Part shown: positions 1-6,414 of the stretch, piece by piece
Layout of the letters: the number at the start of each line of letters is the position of its first letter
How positions within the stretch are numbered: the first letter of the stretch is position 1
NCBI GenBank assembly: GCA_019241805.1
Contig: JAFAWL010000346.1
Location: 1 to 14,636, forward strand
DNA length: 14,636 bases
Direction of reading: 5' to 3'
Source: Actinomycetota bacterium
GTDB taxonomy: Bacteria > Actinomycetota > Actinomycetes > Mycobacteriales > Jatrophihabitantaceae
Notes under the pieces: generated by a model
Database searches by the model: none
Seen by the model: the letters and a program-made list of their open reading frames with translations, nothing else
Told to the model about the DNA's origin: nothing
Translations under genes and position numbers: made by a program

Positions 1-309
1 GTCACTGGCCTGCAGCCGAGCGAATACCCCATCGAGATCTTTGGAGGCGAACGTGATGATGCCGTAGGTGCCCTTGGCCATCATTTCCGCGATGGTGCGG
101 CGCTCGTCGTCGGTCACGCCTGGATCCGCGCCGGGCGGGTACAACACGATCGACACCTCGGGCTGGCCGAGTGGTCCCACGGTGATCCACCGCAGGCCCT
201 TGAAGCCGACGTCGTTGCGGACCTCGAAGCCAAGGGTGTCGCGATAGAACGACAGCGCCGCGTCAGGATCGGTCTGCGGCAGGAAGCTGGCCTGAATGCT
301 GATGTCCAT
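1..309 (-). CDS. VOC (glyoxalase/bleomycin-resistance fold) family protein, 3' end outside window
   Basis: The first 103 codons of a VOC-superfamily protein. It opens with a beta strand and a FLPQTDPDAALSFYRDTLGF segment, the standard first half of a glyoxalase-like module (strand, then a helix with the YRDTLGF signature), followed by a strand pattern such as WITVGPLGQPEVSIVLYP. The C-terminal remainder, including any second half of the metal site, lies beyond position 1. The ATG at 307-309 is 10 nt after the stop of the AraC-type regulator on the same strand, so the pair is probably an operon. Such AraC/VOC pairs are common in actinobacteria, but substrates are rarely known and none can be assigned here. 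There is no clear Shine-Dalgarno sequence. A TAGCGT hexamer ending 7 nt before the ATG could instead drive a leaderless transcript. Confidence 0.85.
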   Translation of the reverse strand, partial: MDISIQASFLPQTDPDAALSFYRDTLGFEVRNDVGFKGLRWITVGPLGQPEVSIVLYPPGADPGVTDDERRTIAEMMAKGTYGIITFASKDLDGVFARLQASD

Positions 310-316
310 GCCGATT

Positions 317-322
317 ACGCTA
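317..322 (-). promoter_or_regulatory. Possible leaderless -10 element (TAGCGT) for the VOC gene
   Basis: On the minus strand TAGCGT is followed by exactly 7 nt and then the VOC gene ATG. This fits the TANNNT -10 consensus with transcription beginning at the start codon. The TA of the hexamer belongs to the stop codon of the upstream AraC-type gene. No -35 match is visible. The same geometry recurs at three other genes in this window. Confidence 0.35.
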
Positions 323-823
323 CGGGCGGGCGGCGGCTGTCGCTTCTTGATTCCTGACCGGTTGATTCCGGACCGGTTGATCAGTGATCGGTTGCTCGGT
401 GATCGGTTGATTTCGCAGCGGTCGGGTCACTTGCTTGACGACGCAGGACGGAAGGCCTGCTGTCCCCTGAGCCGCGTCGCGACGATAGGTGCTCGGCGGT
501 ACACCGACCAATTCGGTGAAGCGCGTACTGAAAGTGCCCAGCGAGCTGCATCCGACGGCGAAGCACACCTCGGTGACGCTGAGGTCGCCTCGGCGTAGCA
601 ACGCCATTGCCCGCTCGATCCGTCGGGTCATCAGATAGCCGTAGGGCGCCTCGCCGTAGGCCGCCTTGAATTCGCGGCTCAGGTGACCGGCGGACATGTG
701 AACACCGCGAGCCAACGCTTCCACATTCAACGGCTGGGCGTACTCGCGATCGATCCGGTCACGGACCCGCCGCAACAGCACGAGGTCGCGCAAACGCTGC
801 GCATCATCCGAAGCCGCGGTCAC
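320..823 (-). CDS. AraC-family transcriptional regulator (DNA-binding domain only, with pentapeptide-repeat tail)
   Basis: A 167-residue protein that is almost all AraC/XylS DNA-binding domain. The first helix-turn-helix is around residues 30-56 (LNVEALARGVHMSAGHLSRE) and the second around 81-113, ending in the typical GVPPSTYRR. There is no N-terminal ligand-binding domain, so effector sensing, if any, is not through a classical AraC sensor. The last 30 residues are unusual: four tandem pentapeptides of the form [NED]-Q-P-[IV]-[TR] (residues 138-157) plus a partial fifth, encoded by a 15-bp DNA repeat. The start is a GTG at 821-823 with no convincing ribosome-binding site. A TCACA-GA-TGTGA palindrome overlaps it. 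The VOC gene follows after 10 nt, so it is a likely target. The family call is firm; the regulated genes are inferred. Confidence 0.9.
   Translation of the reverse strand: MTAASDDAQRLRDLVLLRRVRDRIDREYAQPLNVEALARGVHMSAGHLSREFKAAYGEAPYGYLMTRRIERAMALLRRGDLSVTEVCFAVGCSSLGTFSTRFTELVGVPPSTYRRDAAQGTAGLPSCVVKQVTRPLRNQPITEQPITDQPVRNQPVRNQEATAAARP
347..412 (-). repeat. 15-bp tandem repeat inside the AraC-type gene
   Basis: Four full 15-bp units (353-412) and a partial fifth (347-352) share the core TCAACCG or GCAACCG. They encode N-Q-P-I-T, E-Q-P-I-T, D-Q-P-V-R and N-Q-P-V-R, then N-Q. The units are in frame and slightly diverged, so this is a coding minisatellite rather than a separate element. Confidence 0.85.
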
Positions 824-845
824 AGATGTGATCGTGCCACGTCAG

Positions 846-881
846 GCCGGGCTGGTCGCCTGACACGGTGACCAGCCCGGC
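846..881 (-). terminator. Hairpin terminator after the MMPL transporter gene
   Basis: Two perfectly complementary 12-nt arms (846-857 and 870-881, GCCGGGCTGGTC and its complement) enclose a 12-nt loop. The hairpin begins 20 nt past the MMPL stop codon and lies just upstream of the AraC-type gene, whose start is at 823. There is no clear T-tract on the minus strand, which is usual for actinobacterial terminators. It probably separates the two minus-strand transcription units. Confidence 0.7.
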
Positions 882-901
882 TTGGGAGGCCACTACCCGC
901 G

Positions 902-3109
902 TCAGCGGGTTCGCGCCTCTACCAGCACCTGCGGCGCGCGTACGACCTGCTGGGCCGGGCGGCGCAGATGGCCGGGCCACCAGTTCGCCCGGCCCAGCAG
1001 AATCATGGCGGCCGGCAAGACGATGATGCGCACGATCAGCGCGTCGACGAGCACCGCCACGACCAATCCGATGCCGATCTCCTTCATCTCCACCATGTGC
1101 AGAGAGGCGAAAATCGTGAAGACCGACACCATGACGAATGCCGCGCTGGTGACCGTCCCCGCCGAGTGCGTGATGCCGTACCGCACCGCTTCCCGGGTCG
1201 ACATGCCCGTCGCGGCCGCCTCACGGATTCGACTGACGACAAAAACGTGGTAGTCCATCGACAGGCCGAACAGCACCGCGAACGTGAACAGCGGGATCCA
1301 ACTCACCACCGTGCCGGTCGAGCGGAAATCCAGCAGCGACTGGGCCCACGAATGCTGGAAGGTGAGCACCAACACCCCGAGCGCGGCGCCGGCCGAGAGC
1401 ATATTCATCGCTGCGGTCATCAGCGCGATCGCGATCGACCGGAAGGTCACCGACATCATCAACATGGTCAGACCGACCACGAACTCGACGACCCATCGCA
1501 TGCGATCGGCCAGATGACTGTCGTAGTCGATCTGCCGAGCGGTGTCGCCGCCGACGGCCCAGCTCGCGTGCGGCACGCCGCGCAGCGCCTCGGCGACGGC
1601 CGTCCCCCGTAGGTCGCCCAGTCCCTGGCGGGCGATCACCGAGTCCTCGGCGCCGGGGACGTCCAGTCGCAGTTCGTGCACCGTCGCATCCGAGGACGCG
1701 CGCAGCGATGAACTCGATCGGTCGAACCGCGACGGGTCGAGCGAGGCCCGCAGGGCTTCCAACCGGGCCGACACGACGTCGGCCTGGGCGGCGGGTGCCT
1801 TCACCACGACCGTCGTGATCGCCTCCGTACTCGGAAATGCCTTGGTCAACCGATCGAAGCTCTGCACCGCGGAAATGCTTTGCGGCAGTCCCTCAGGGGT
1901 ATCGGAATGCAAGGAGAGGCCTAAGGCGGGTGTGGCCAGGATGACCAGGGTCGAGACCGAGATGGCCAGCGTCTGCGCGGGGTAGCGCATCGCCGGGCGA
2001 AGCAGCGCCGGCCACAGCCGCGGCTCCCGTGACCGCATCGACAGCCGCCACAGAACCGGCACCCGCGGACGGTCGATCAAGCGCCCCAACTTGGCCAGCA
2101 CCGCGGGCAGCACGGTCACCGAGCCGAGCACGGCGACGCCGACCACCAGGATCGATCCGGCCGCAAGGGAGGAGAACACAGCGTCCCGGGCCAGCAACAG
2201 GCCGAGCATCGAGACGATCACGGCAGCACCCGAGACGACCACCGAATGGCCGGACGTGCGCGCGGCCAGCTCGATCGAGTCGAGCTTCGACGCGCCCCGC
2301 GCCCGTTCTTCCCGAGCCCGCTTGACGTAGAACAACGAATAGTCGACGCCGACGGCCATACCCATCAGCAGGATCATGCTGGACGTCGTCCCCGAGTCGG
2401 GCAGGATGAGCGAGACAATGCTCGACAGGCCGGTCGCGGACGCGACCGCGGTGAGCGCGAGCAGCACTGGCACGCCGGCGGCGATGATGGCGCCGAACGC
2501 CACCAACATGATGAGCAACGTGATCGGCAGGCTGACGTTGGCCGCCGTGGCCAGATCCGAACCCACCTGCTTGTTGATCGCCTTGTCGAGCGAGGCGCGC
2601 CCGACCTGTTCGACGCGCATATACGGATGGCGTGCTTGGACGGCGGCGGTGGTGTCGAGCAGTGTGCTCACCCGGTCATCGGCCGTGTCGGGGCTGCCGC
2701 GCATGGTGATCTGTACCAACACGGCTTGGTGGCTGCTCGCGGTCTGCGGCGCACCGACCGAAGCGACGTCGGGCAGCCGTCGCATCCGCTCGATCACTTC
2801 CGCGGCGACCGCGTCAGCAACGGATGGATCGAGCGCGACGCCCTTCGCGGTGATCAGCACATTCTCGACCGTCGGATCGTCCAGGTTCGCCTCGTGCAGG
2901 AGTCGGGCCGCCTGGCCGGCCTGGCCGACGGTGGTGTCGACGTCGCTGACCTTCCGCAGGTGGACACTCGGTCCGATTGCTACGCAGGCGGCGACGAACA
3001 CCAGCCACATCGCCATGGCTCGCCACGGGTGGGTCGCGCTCCAGCGAGAGGCGCGCACGGTGAGGGAACGGGTGTGCCGGTCGGTACCGGAACGAGTCGA
3101 AGTGATCAT
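902..3109 (-). CDS. MMPL/RND-superfamily membrane transporter
   Basis: A 735-residue MMPL-type transporter. After a basic cytoplasmic start there is TM1 (about 31-50), a first extracytoplasmic loop (51-190), a bundle of five helices (about 191-340), another helix (378-400), a second loop (401-540) and a last helix bundle (541-705). The two repeats each carry the family's Asp-Tyr pair in the proton-relay helices: GVDYSLFYVKR at 254-264 (D256-Y257) and GLSMDYHVFVVSR at 615-627 (D619-Y620). In mycobacterial MmpL3 the corresponding pairs couple proton flow to lipid export. The substrate here cannot be read from sequence; lipids, glycolipids or drugs are the usual family cargo. The ATG at 3107-3109 is the only good start, but no Shine-Dalgarno is evident. 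The gene is divergent from the two-component system beginning at 3238, with a palindrome between them. Confidence 0.92.
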   Translation of the reverse strand: MITSTRSGTDRHTRSLTVRASRWSATHPWRAMAMWLVFVAACVAIGPSVHLRKVSDVDTTVGQAGQAARLLHEANLDDPTVENVLITAKGVALDPSVADAVAAEVIERMRRLPDVASVGAPQTASSHQAVLVQITMRGSPDTADDRVSTLLDTTAAVQARHPYMRVEQVGRASLDKAINKQVGSDLATAANVSLPITLLIMLVAFGAIIAAGVPVLLALTAVASATGLSSIVSLILPDSGTTSSMILLMGMAVGVDYSLFYVKRAREERARGASKLDSIELAARTSGHSVVVSGAAVIVSMLGLLLARDAVFSSLAAGSILVVGVAVLGSVTVLPAVLAKLGRLIDRPRVPVLWRLSMRSREPRLWPALLRPAMRYPAQTLAISVSTLVILATPALGLSLHSDTPEGLPQSISAVQSFDRLTKAFPSTEAITTVVVKAPAAQADVVSARLEALRASLDPSRFDRSSSSLRASSDATVHELRLDVPGAEDSVIARQGLGDLRGTAVAEALRGVPHASWAVGGDTARQIDYDSHLADRMRWVVEFVVGLTMLMMSVTFRSIAIALMTAAMNMLSAGAALGVLVLTFQHSWAQSLLDFRSTGTVVSWIPLFTFAVLFGLSMDYHVFVVSRIREAAATGMSTREAVRYGITHSAGTVTSAAFVMVSVFTIFASLHMVEMKEIGIGLVVAVLVDALIVRIIVLPAAMILLGRANWWPGHLRRPAQQVVRAPQVLVEARTR

Positions 3110-3168
3110 GCATCGAGCGTCGCGGGGCGTGCGCGGACAAACACGGGTGATGAGCCCCGAACGACAGG

Positions 3169-3180
3169 GGGGTTAACCCC
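3169..3180. promoter_or_regulatory. 12-bp perfect palindrome GGGGTTAACCCC between divergent genes
   Basis: GGGGTTAACCCC sits in the 128-bp region (3110-3237) between the start of the MMPL gene (minus) and the start of the sensor kinase (plus). Position and symmetry fit a dimeric repressor or response-regulator operator serving both directions. No promoter hexamers next to it are convincing, so the role is inferred. Confidence 0.4.
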
Positions 3181-3224
3181 ACCATCCTCGGGTCGCTCGT
3201 GCGTCAGGATGGACGACATGACGC

Positions 3225-3232
3225 AAAGGGGG
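3225..3232 (+). promoter_or_regulatory. Ribosome-binding site that fixes the kinase start
   Basis: AAAGGGGG lies 5 nt before the ATG at 3238. It favours that ATG over the in-frame GTG codons at 3199 (upstream of the site) and 3235 (only 2 nt after it). Confidence 0.7.
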
Positions 3233-3237
3233 CGGTG

Positions 3238-4347
3238 ATGTTCCGGCGAGTCCAACTGGTACTGATCGCGGGCGCGTCGATCGGTATCTCCGCCGCTTCC
3301 CTCGTCCTGCTGCTCCTCGCAGTGCTGGGTGCCGCCCTCGTTGTGGTCTGGGTCGGGCTGCCGTTGCTATTCGGCGCCGCCTACGCGACCCGAGGGCTGG
3401 CGACGACCGAACGGCGCCTGGCCGCCATCGTGGTCGGTCAGCGGATCGCCTCGCCGTATCTTGATCACTCCGGCGGCAACCTGTTCCGTCGATTGCAAAG
3501 TCTCGCCCGGGATCCGGCCACGTGGCGCGACGCCGTCTGGCTGCTCGTGAACGGCATAGCCGGGTTGGTATTGAGCATCGTCGGGCTGCTGGAAGCCCTT
3601 CTCGGAGTCATATTCTGGTGGCTGCCGCCGGCACTGCTCGTCCGCATCAATGCCCACATCAGCCGGGCGCTTCTCTCGCCCGGCACCAAGAGCGAGTTGG
3701 CCTTGCGGGTCCAGCACCTGACGCAGTCCCGGGCCGATACGGTCGACACCCAGGCCGCGGAGATCCGTCGCATCGAGCGCGACCTGCATGACGGCGCGCA
3801 AGCTCGACTCGTGGCGCTGGGCATGACTCTCGGCCTGGCCGAGGAGATCGTCCACGGTGATCCGGCCGGCGCGCAGCGCCTGCTCGCCGAAGCTCGTTCC
3901 GCCAACAGTCAGGCGCTGTCGGAGTTGCGGGACCTGGTGCGGGGCATTCACCCACCGGTTCTAGCCGATCGAGGGTTGGACGGCGCCGTCCAGGCGCTCG
4001 TGCTGTCGAGCCCGATACCCGTGCAGGTCGACATCGATCTGCCCCGCCGCTTGCCGGCTCCCGTCGAGTCGGCGGCCTACTTCGGCGTCGCCGAGTGCGT
4101 CACCAACCTCATCAAACACAGCGGGGCCTCGAAAGGCGTCGTGCGGCTGCGGCACGTCGAGGAACGGCTGCATGTCGAAGTGATCGACGACGGCCGGGGC
4201 GGGGTCATCCTCGATGACGCCGGCGGTTTGCGAGGCATCCAGCGTCGCCTGTCCGCCTTCGACGGCACGCTTGCGGTCCTCAGCCCTCCGGGCGGCCCGA
4301 CGGTCGTCGTCATGGACGTGCCGTGCGAGCCCCTGTCGACGCACTGA
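3238..4347 (+). CDS. Two-component sensor histidine kinase (DesK/NarL type)
   Basis: A 369-residue membrane histidine kinase. The N-terminal sensor part has hydrophobic helices at about residues 7-48 and 101-135, arranged like the putative-sensor domain common in actinobacterial kinases, with almost no extracytoplasmic domain. It may therefore sense within or at the membrane. The HisKA_3 dimerization helix contains the phosphorylated histidine in RDLHDGAQ (H184). The ATP-binding domain follows: N-box ECVTNLIKHS (N290), G1 box DDGRGG (317-322) and G2 box GLRGIQRRL (330-338). The catalytic signatures appear intact. Its partner is the LuxR-type response regulator starting 108 nt downstream. This is a wider gap than usual for a kinase-regulator pair, so the regulator may also have its own promoter. 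The divergent MMPL transporter is a reasonable target, by position only. Confidence 0.93.
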   Translation: MFRRVQLVLIAGASIGISAASLVLLLLAVLGAALVVVWVGLPLLFGAAYATRGLATTERRLAAIVVGQRIASPYLDHSGGNLFRRLQSLARDPATWRDAVWLLVNGIAGLVLSIVGLLEALLGVIFWWLPPALLVRINAHISRALLSPGTKSELALRVQHLTQSRADTVDTQAAEIRRIERDLHDGAQARLVALGMTLGLAEEIVHGDPAGAQRLLAEARSANSQALSELRDLVRGIHPPVLADRGLDGAVQALVLSSPIPVQVDIDLPRRLPAPVESAAYFGVAECVTNLIKHSGASKGVVRLRHVEERLHVEVIDDGRGGVILDDAGGLRGIQRRLSAFDGTLAVLSPPGGPTVVVMDVPCEPLSTH

Positions 4348-4441
4348 TCGACCAGGCGGCGGCTACCCACGACGAAGGACCACCTCCTACCGATCCGATA
4401 CGCCCGCTAGGTTGGGCAGGCCGACACGGATCCGGTCACGT

Positions 4442-4447
4442 GAGGGG
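4442..4447 (+). promoter_or_regulatory. Ribosome-binding site that fixes the response-regulator start
   Basis: GAGGGG lies 8 nt before the GTG at 4456. The alternative in-frame GTG at 4447 overlaps this motif and has no site of its own, so 4456 is preferred. It also gives the usual response-regulator N-terminus, with the strand beginning at residue 2. Confidence 0.6.
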
Positions 4448-4455
4448 TGAGGGTC

Positions 4456-5100
4456 GTGCGCGTCGTCCTCGCCGAGGATCTGGCGTTGTTGCGCGACGGC
4501 CTGATCCGGCTGCTCGAAGCGCACGAGTTCGATGTTGTCGAGGCGGTGGACAACGGTCCGTCGCTGTTGCGCGCGCTGGTGAACCACCGGCCGGACGTGG
4601 CCGTGGTGGACGTTCGGCTACCGCCTACGTTCACGGACGAAGGACTGAGGGCGGCGATCGAGGCTCGCGTGCAGCTGCCCGGGCTGCCTGTGTTGGTGTT
4701 GTCGCAGTACGTCGAGCAGCTCTACGCCCGTGAGCTGCTCGCCGACTGGCGTGGCGGTGTCGGCTATTTGCTCAAGGATCGTGTCTCGAACGTAAGCCAG
4801 TTCGTGGAAGCGGTTCGCCAGGTAGCCGGAGGCGGCACGGCGATGGATCCCGAGGTCGTGGCCACTCTGCTGAGCCGGCGCGGGAACGACTCCCCCGTCG
4901 GCGGTCTGACTCCGCGGGAGCGAGAAGTGCTCGGCCTGATGGCCGAAGGCCGGTCGAATTCCGCGATCGCGGCCAAGCTGTTCATCACCGAGAAGGCGGT
5001 CAGCAAACACACCAACAGCATCTTTGCCCGCCTCGGCCTGCCGCAGAGCGAGGACGACAACCGACGTGTCCTCGCTGTGCTGGCCTACCTGCAGGTCTGA
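4456..5100 (+). CDS. LuxR/NarL-family response regulator
   Basis: A 214-residue cytoplasmic response regulator. The receiver domain occupies about 1-120, with the acidic pocket E7-D8, phospho-acceptor D52 (in VVDVRLPP), S83 and the conserved lysine K107 (YLLKD). A short linker leads to a LuxR-type helix-turn-helix at about 150-206, with LTPREREVLGLMAEG, the recognition-helix region ITEKAVSKH and the final IFARLGL. All key residues are present, so it should be phosphorylated by the preceding kinase and bind DNA as a dimer. The 108-nt gap before it has no gene. A TAGGTT hexamer at 4408-4413 is a possible weak -10 element without a recognizable -35. Targets are unknown; nearby candidates are the MMPL gene and the membrane protein at 5230. 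Confidence 0.93.
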   Translation: MRVVLAEDLALLRDGLIRLLEAHEFDVVEAVDNGPSLLRALVNHRPDVAVVDVRLPPTFTDEGLRAAIEARVQLPGLPVLVLSQYVEQLYARELLADWRGGVGYLLKDRVSNVSQFVEAVRQVAGGGTAMDPEVVATLLSRRGNDSPVGGLTPREREVLGLMAEGRSNSAIAAKLFITEKAVSKHTNSIFARLGLPQSEDDNRRVLAVLAYLQV

Positions 5101-5122
5101 GTTCGGCGCGCCAGGGCGTTGC

Positions 5123-5233
5123 GTGATTCGCGTATTTCTCGCTGATGATGACACTCTTTGCGGTGCGAGGCGGCGCATACCCGTCTGGCAGTCGCTCCGG
5201 CGCCCGCCGGGGCAACAAGGAGTGATGACGTGA
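5123..5233 (+). pseudogene. Probable relic: N-terminal fragment of a second response regulator
   Basis: From the GTG at 5123 this frame reads V-I-R-V-F-L-A-D-D-D-T-L. This is the classic first strand and acidic-pocket segment of a receiver domain (compare VLAEDLALL in the intact regulator upstream). After about 12 residues the similarity stops: the expected helix and the rest of the receiver are absent, and the frame ends at 5233. An AGGG motif sits 6 nt before the GTG. Its stop overlaps the GTG of the next gene by 4 nt (GTGA). The codons differ from those of the upstream regulator, so it is not a recent local duplication. Most likely a deletion relic. Alternatively it could be a 36-codon leader peptide coupled to the next gene, or a coincidence. 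Confidence 0.5.
5217..5222 (+). promoter_or_regulatory. Strong ribosome-binding site (AAGGAG) for the YGQP-tail protein
   Basis: AAGGAG lies 7 nt before the GTG at 5230. It sets that GTG as the start rather than the ATG at 5226 (another frame) or the in-frame candidates further upstream. Confidence 0.8.
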
Positions 5234-6372
5234 CCGATCCGGGATCAGGCAACGGTTCCCAGTCGGACCAGCCCGGCCAGCCGCCCTACGGGACCGGGGC
5301 CGAGCCCCGTTATGGGCAGCCTCCGGCCTACGGTCAGCCGAGCTACGGCCAGCCGGAGCCGTCGGGTTACGCACAACAGCCTCCGGCCTACGGTCAGCCG
5401 AGCTACGGCCAGCCGAACTTCGGTCAGCCGGAACAGCCGGGCTATGAGACGGCTGGATACAGCGGCGGTCAGCCGCCCTACGGCGAGCCGCCGGCCTATG
5501 GGACCGGCGGTTACGGTCCGCCGCCGAGCGGTGGCGCCGGGCACAAGCCGCTCATCATCGGTGGCGCGATCGTTGCTGCCCTGGTCGTTGTCGGCCTGGT
5601 TCTGTACTTCGCGCTCAGCGGCGGTAGCAGCAGCGGTGGCAGCACGCCGGCCGCCGCGGCCAAGAACTTCGCCGAAGCAGCGAAGCACGGTGACAAGAGC
5701 GCCCTGCTCGACGGGATCTGCTCGAAGGAGCGACCGCTGGTCACCGCGGCCGTCGCCGCAAACCCGACGATCATCACCGAGGACCTCAAGCTGAAGTCGT
5801 ATTCGATCGGCAAGACCACGCAACAGGACTCGACGCATGCGACCGTCTCGGTCACCGCGGTCACGGCCACGGACAACAAGGCCCAGACACAGGACCTGGA
5901 CATGGTCAAGGAAGGCGGCACCTGGAAGGTCTGCCCCGACCTCAGCGCCCTCACCGGTGGTAGCTCGCTGTCGACCGGCGGATCGACCAGCTCCCTGATC
6001 CCGACCCGTTCGACCTCGGCCGGCGCGCAACCGTCCGACCCGGCGCAGCCGTCTGACAGCGCCGGTGCTCTGCCGACGGACCTCAGCGAAGCGTGTGCCG
6101 GTGCGCAGAGCACGCCGTTGGACGTGGCGGCCTACTTCGTGGGCCTGGCCGAAGGCGGCGGTGCGCAGCTCGCTCAGCAGTGCGTCTGGCACAACGCCGT
6201 GGCGAACTCGACGATCAATCAGATGGCGGACAAGGACTACACGCCGAAATCCGTGACCAACACCGAGGGTCCGTTCGTGTTCAGCGAGACCGGCGGCGGC
6301 CCGGATGTGACGATCAAGACGGCCAAGGAGAGTGACGGCAAGTATTACGTCGTGGGCGTGACCTTCGGCTGA
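5230..6372 (+). CDS. Single-pass membrane protein: YGQP-rich cytoplasmic tail plus two Cys-pair extracytoplasmic domains
   Basis: A 380-residue protein of unknown function. Residues 1-105 are low-complexity, rich in Tyr, Gly, Gln and Pro, with five YGQP and one FGQP motif. One membrane helix follows (about 107-129), then a Gly/Ser linker. The first outer domain (about 141-237) resembles the DUF4878/lumazine-binding-like domains of actinobacterial membrane proteins: AAKNFAEAAKHGDKSALL, a cysteine at 164, alternating strands, and GTWKVCPD with C235. A Ser/Thr/Pro linker (238-283) leads to a second outer domain (284-380) with C289 and C318. Each Cys pair could form a disulfide. The topology is inferred as tail inside, domains outside. 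The same plan (YGQ-rich tail, one helix, small Cys-pair domain) recurs in the protein at 14090. The start is set by a strong AAGGAG site. It overlaps the response-regulator relic by 4 nt. Confidence 0.85.
   Translation: MTDPGSGNGSQSDQPGQPPYGTGAEPRYGQPPAYGQPSYGQPEPSGYAQQPPAYGQPSYGQPNFGQPEQPGYETAGYSGGQPPYGEPPAYGTGGYGPPPSGGAGHKPLIIGGAIVAALVVVGLVLYFALSGGSSSGGSTPAAAAKNFAEAAKHGDKSALLDGICSKERPLVTAAVAANPTIITEDLKLKSYSIGKTTQQDSTHATVSVTAVTATDNKAQTQDLDMVKEGGTWKVCPDLSALTGGSSLSTGGSTSSLIPTRSTSAGAQPSDPAQPSDSAGALPTDLSEACAGAQSTPLDVAAYFVGLAEGGGAQLAQQCVWHNAVANSTINQMADKDYTPKSVTNTEGPFVFSETGGGPDVTIKTAKESDGKYYVVGVTFG
5317..5415 (+). repeat. 39-bp direct repeat with 60-bp period in the YGQP tail
   Basis: Positions 5317-5355 and 5377-5415 are identical over 39 bp and encode the same QPPAYGQPSYGQP stretch. 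Exact identity at third codon positions points to a fairly recent internal duplication, making the tail length potentially variable. Confidence 0.9.
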
Positions 6373-6400
6373 CCGGCATCGCCGACGGCACAGCACTGAG

Positions 6401-6406
6401 TAGCCT
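6401..6406 (+). promoter_or_regulatory. Possible leaderless -10 element (TAGCCT) for thymidine kinase
   Basis: TAGCCT fits TANNNT and ends 8 nt before the GTG start at 6415. There is no Shine-Dalgarno in this interval, so a leaderless mRNA starting at or next to the GTG is plausible. Confidence 0.35.
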
Positions 6407-6414
6407 CGGCCGCT

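Noticed and set aside
820..831. CRP/FNR-like half sites near the AraC-type start
   Set aside because: The half-sites are in the order TCACA..TGTGA with 2 bp between them, the reverse of the TGTGA-N6-TCACA arrangement, so it is not a CRP site.
2246..3238. Plus-strand open frame of 330 codons across the MMPL gene start
   Set aside because: It is antisense to a clearly conserved transporter and has a low-complexity His/Asp/Arg composition; treated as a shadow.
4390..4437. Imperfect inverted repeat (ACCGATCCG / CGGATCCGGT) in the kinase-regulator gap
   Set aside because: The arms differ by an inserted base and are far apart; too weak to report as an operator or hairpin.
5105..5112. GGCGCGCC palindrome after the response regulator
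   Set aside because: An 8-bp GC-only palindrome is expected by chance in DNA of this composition.
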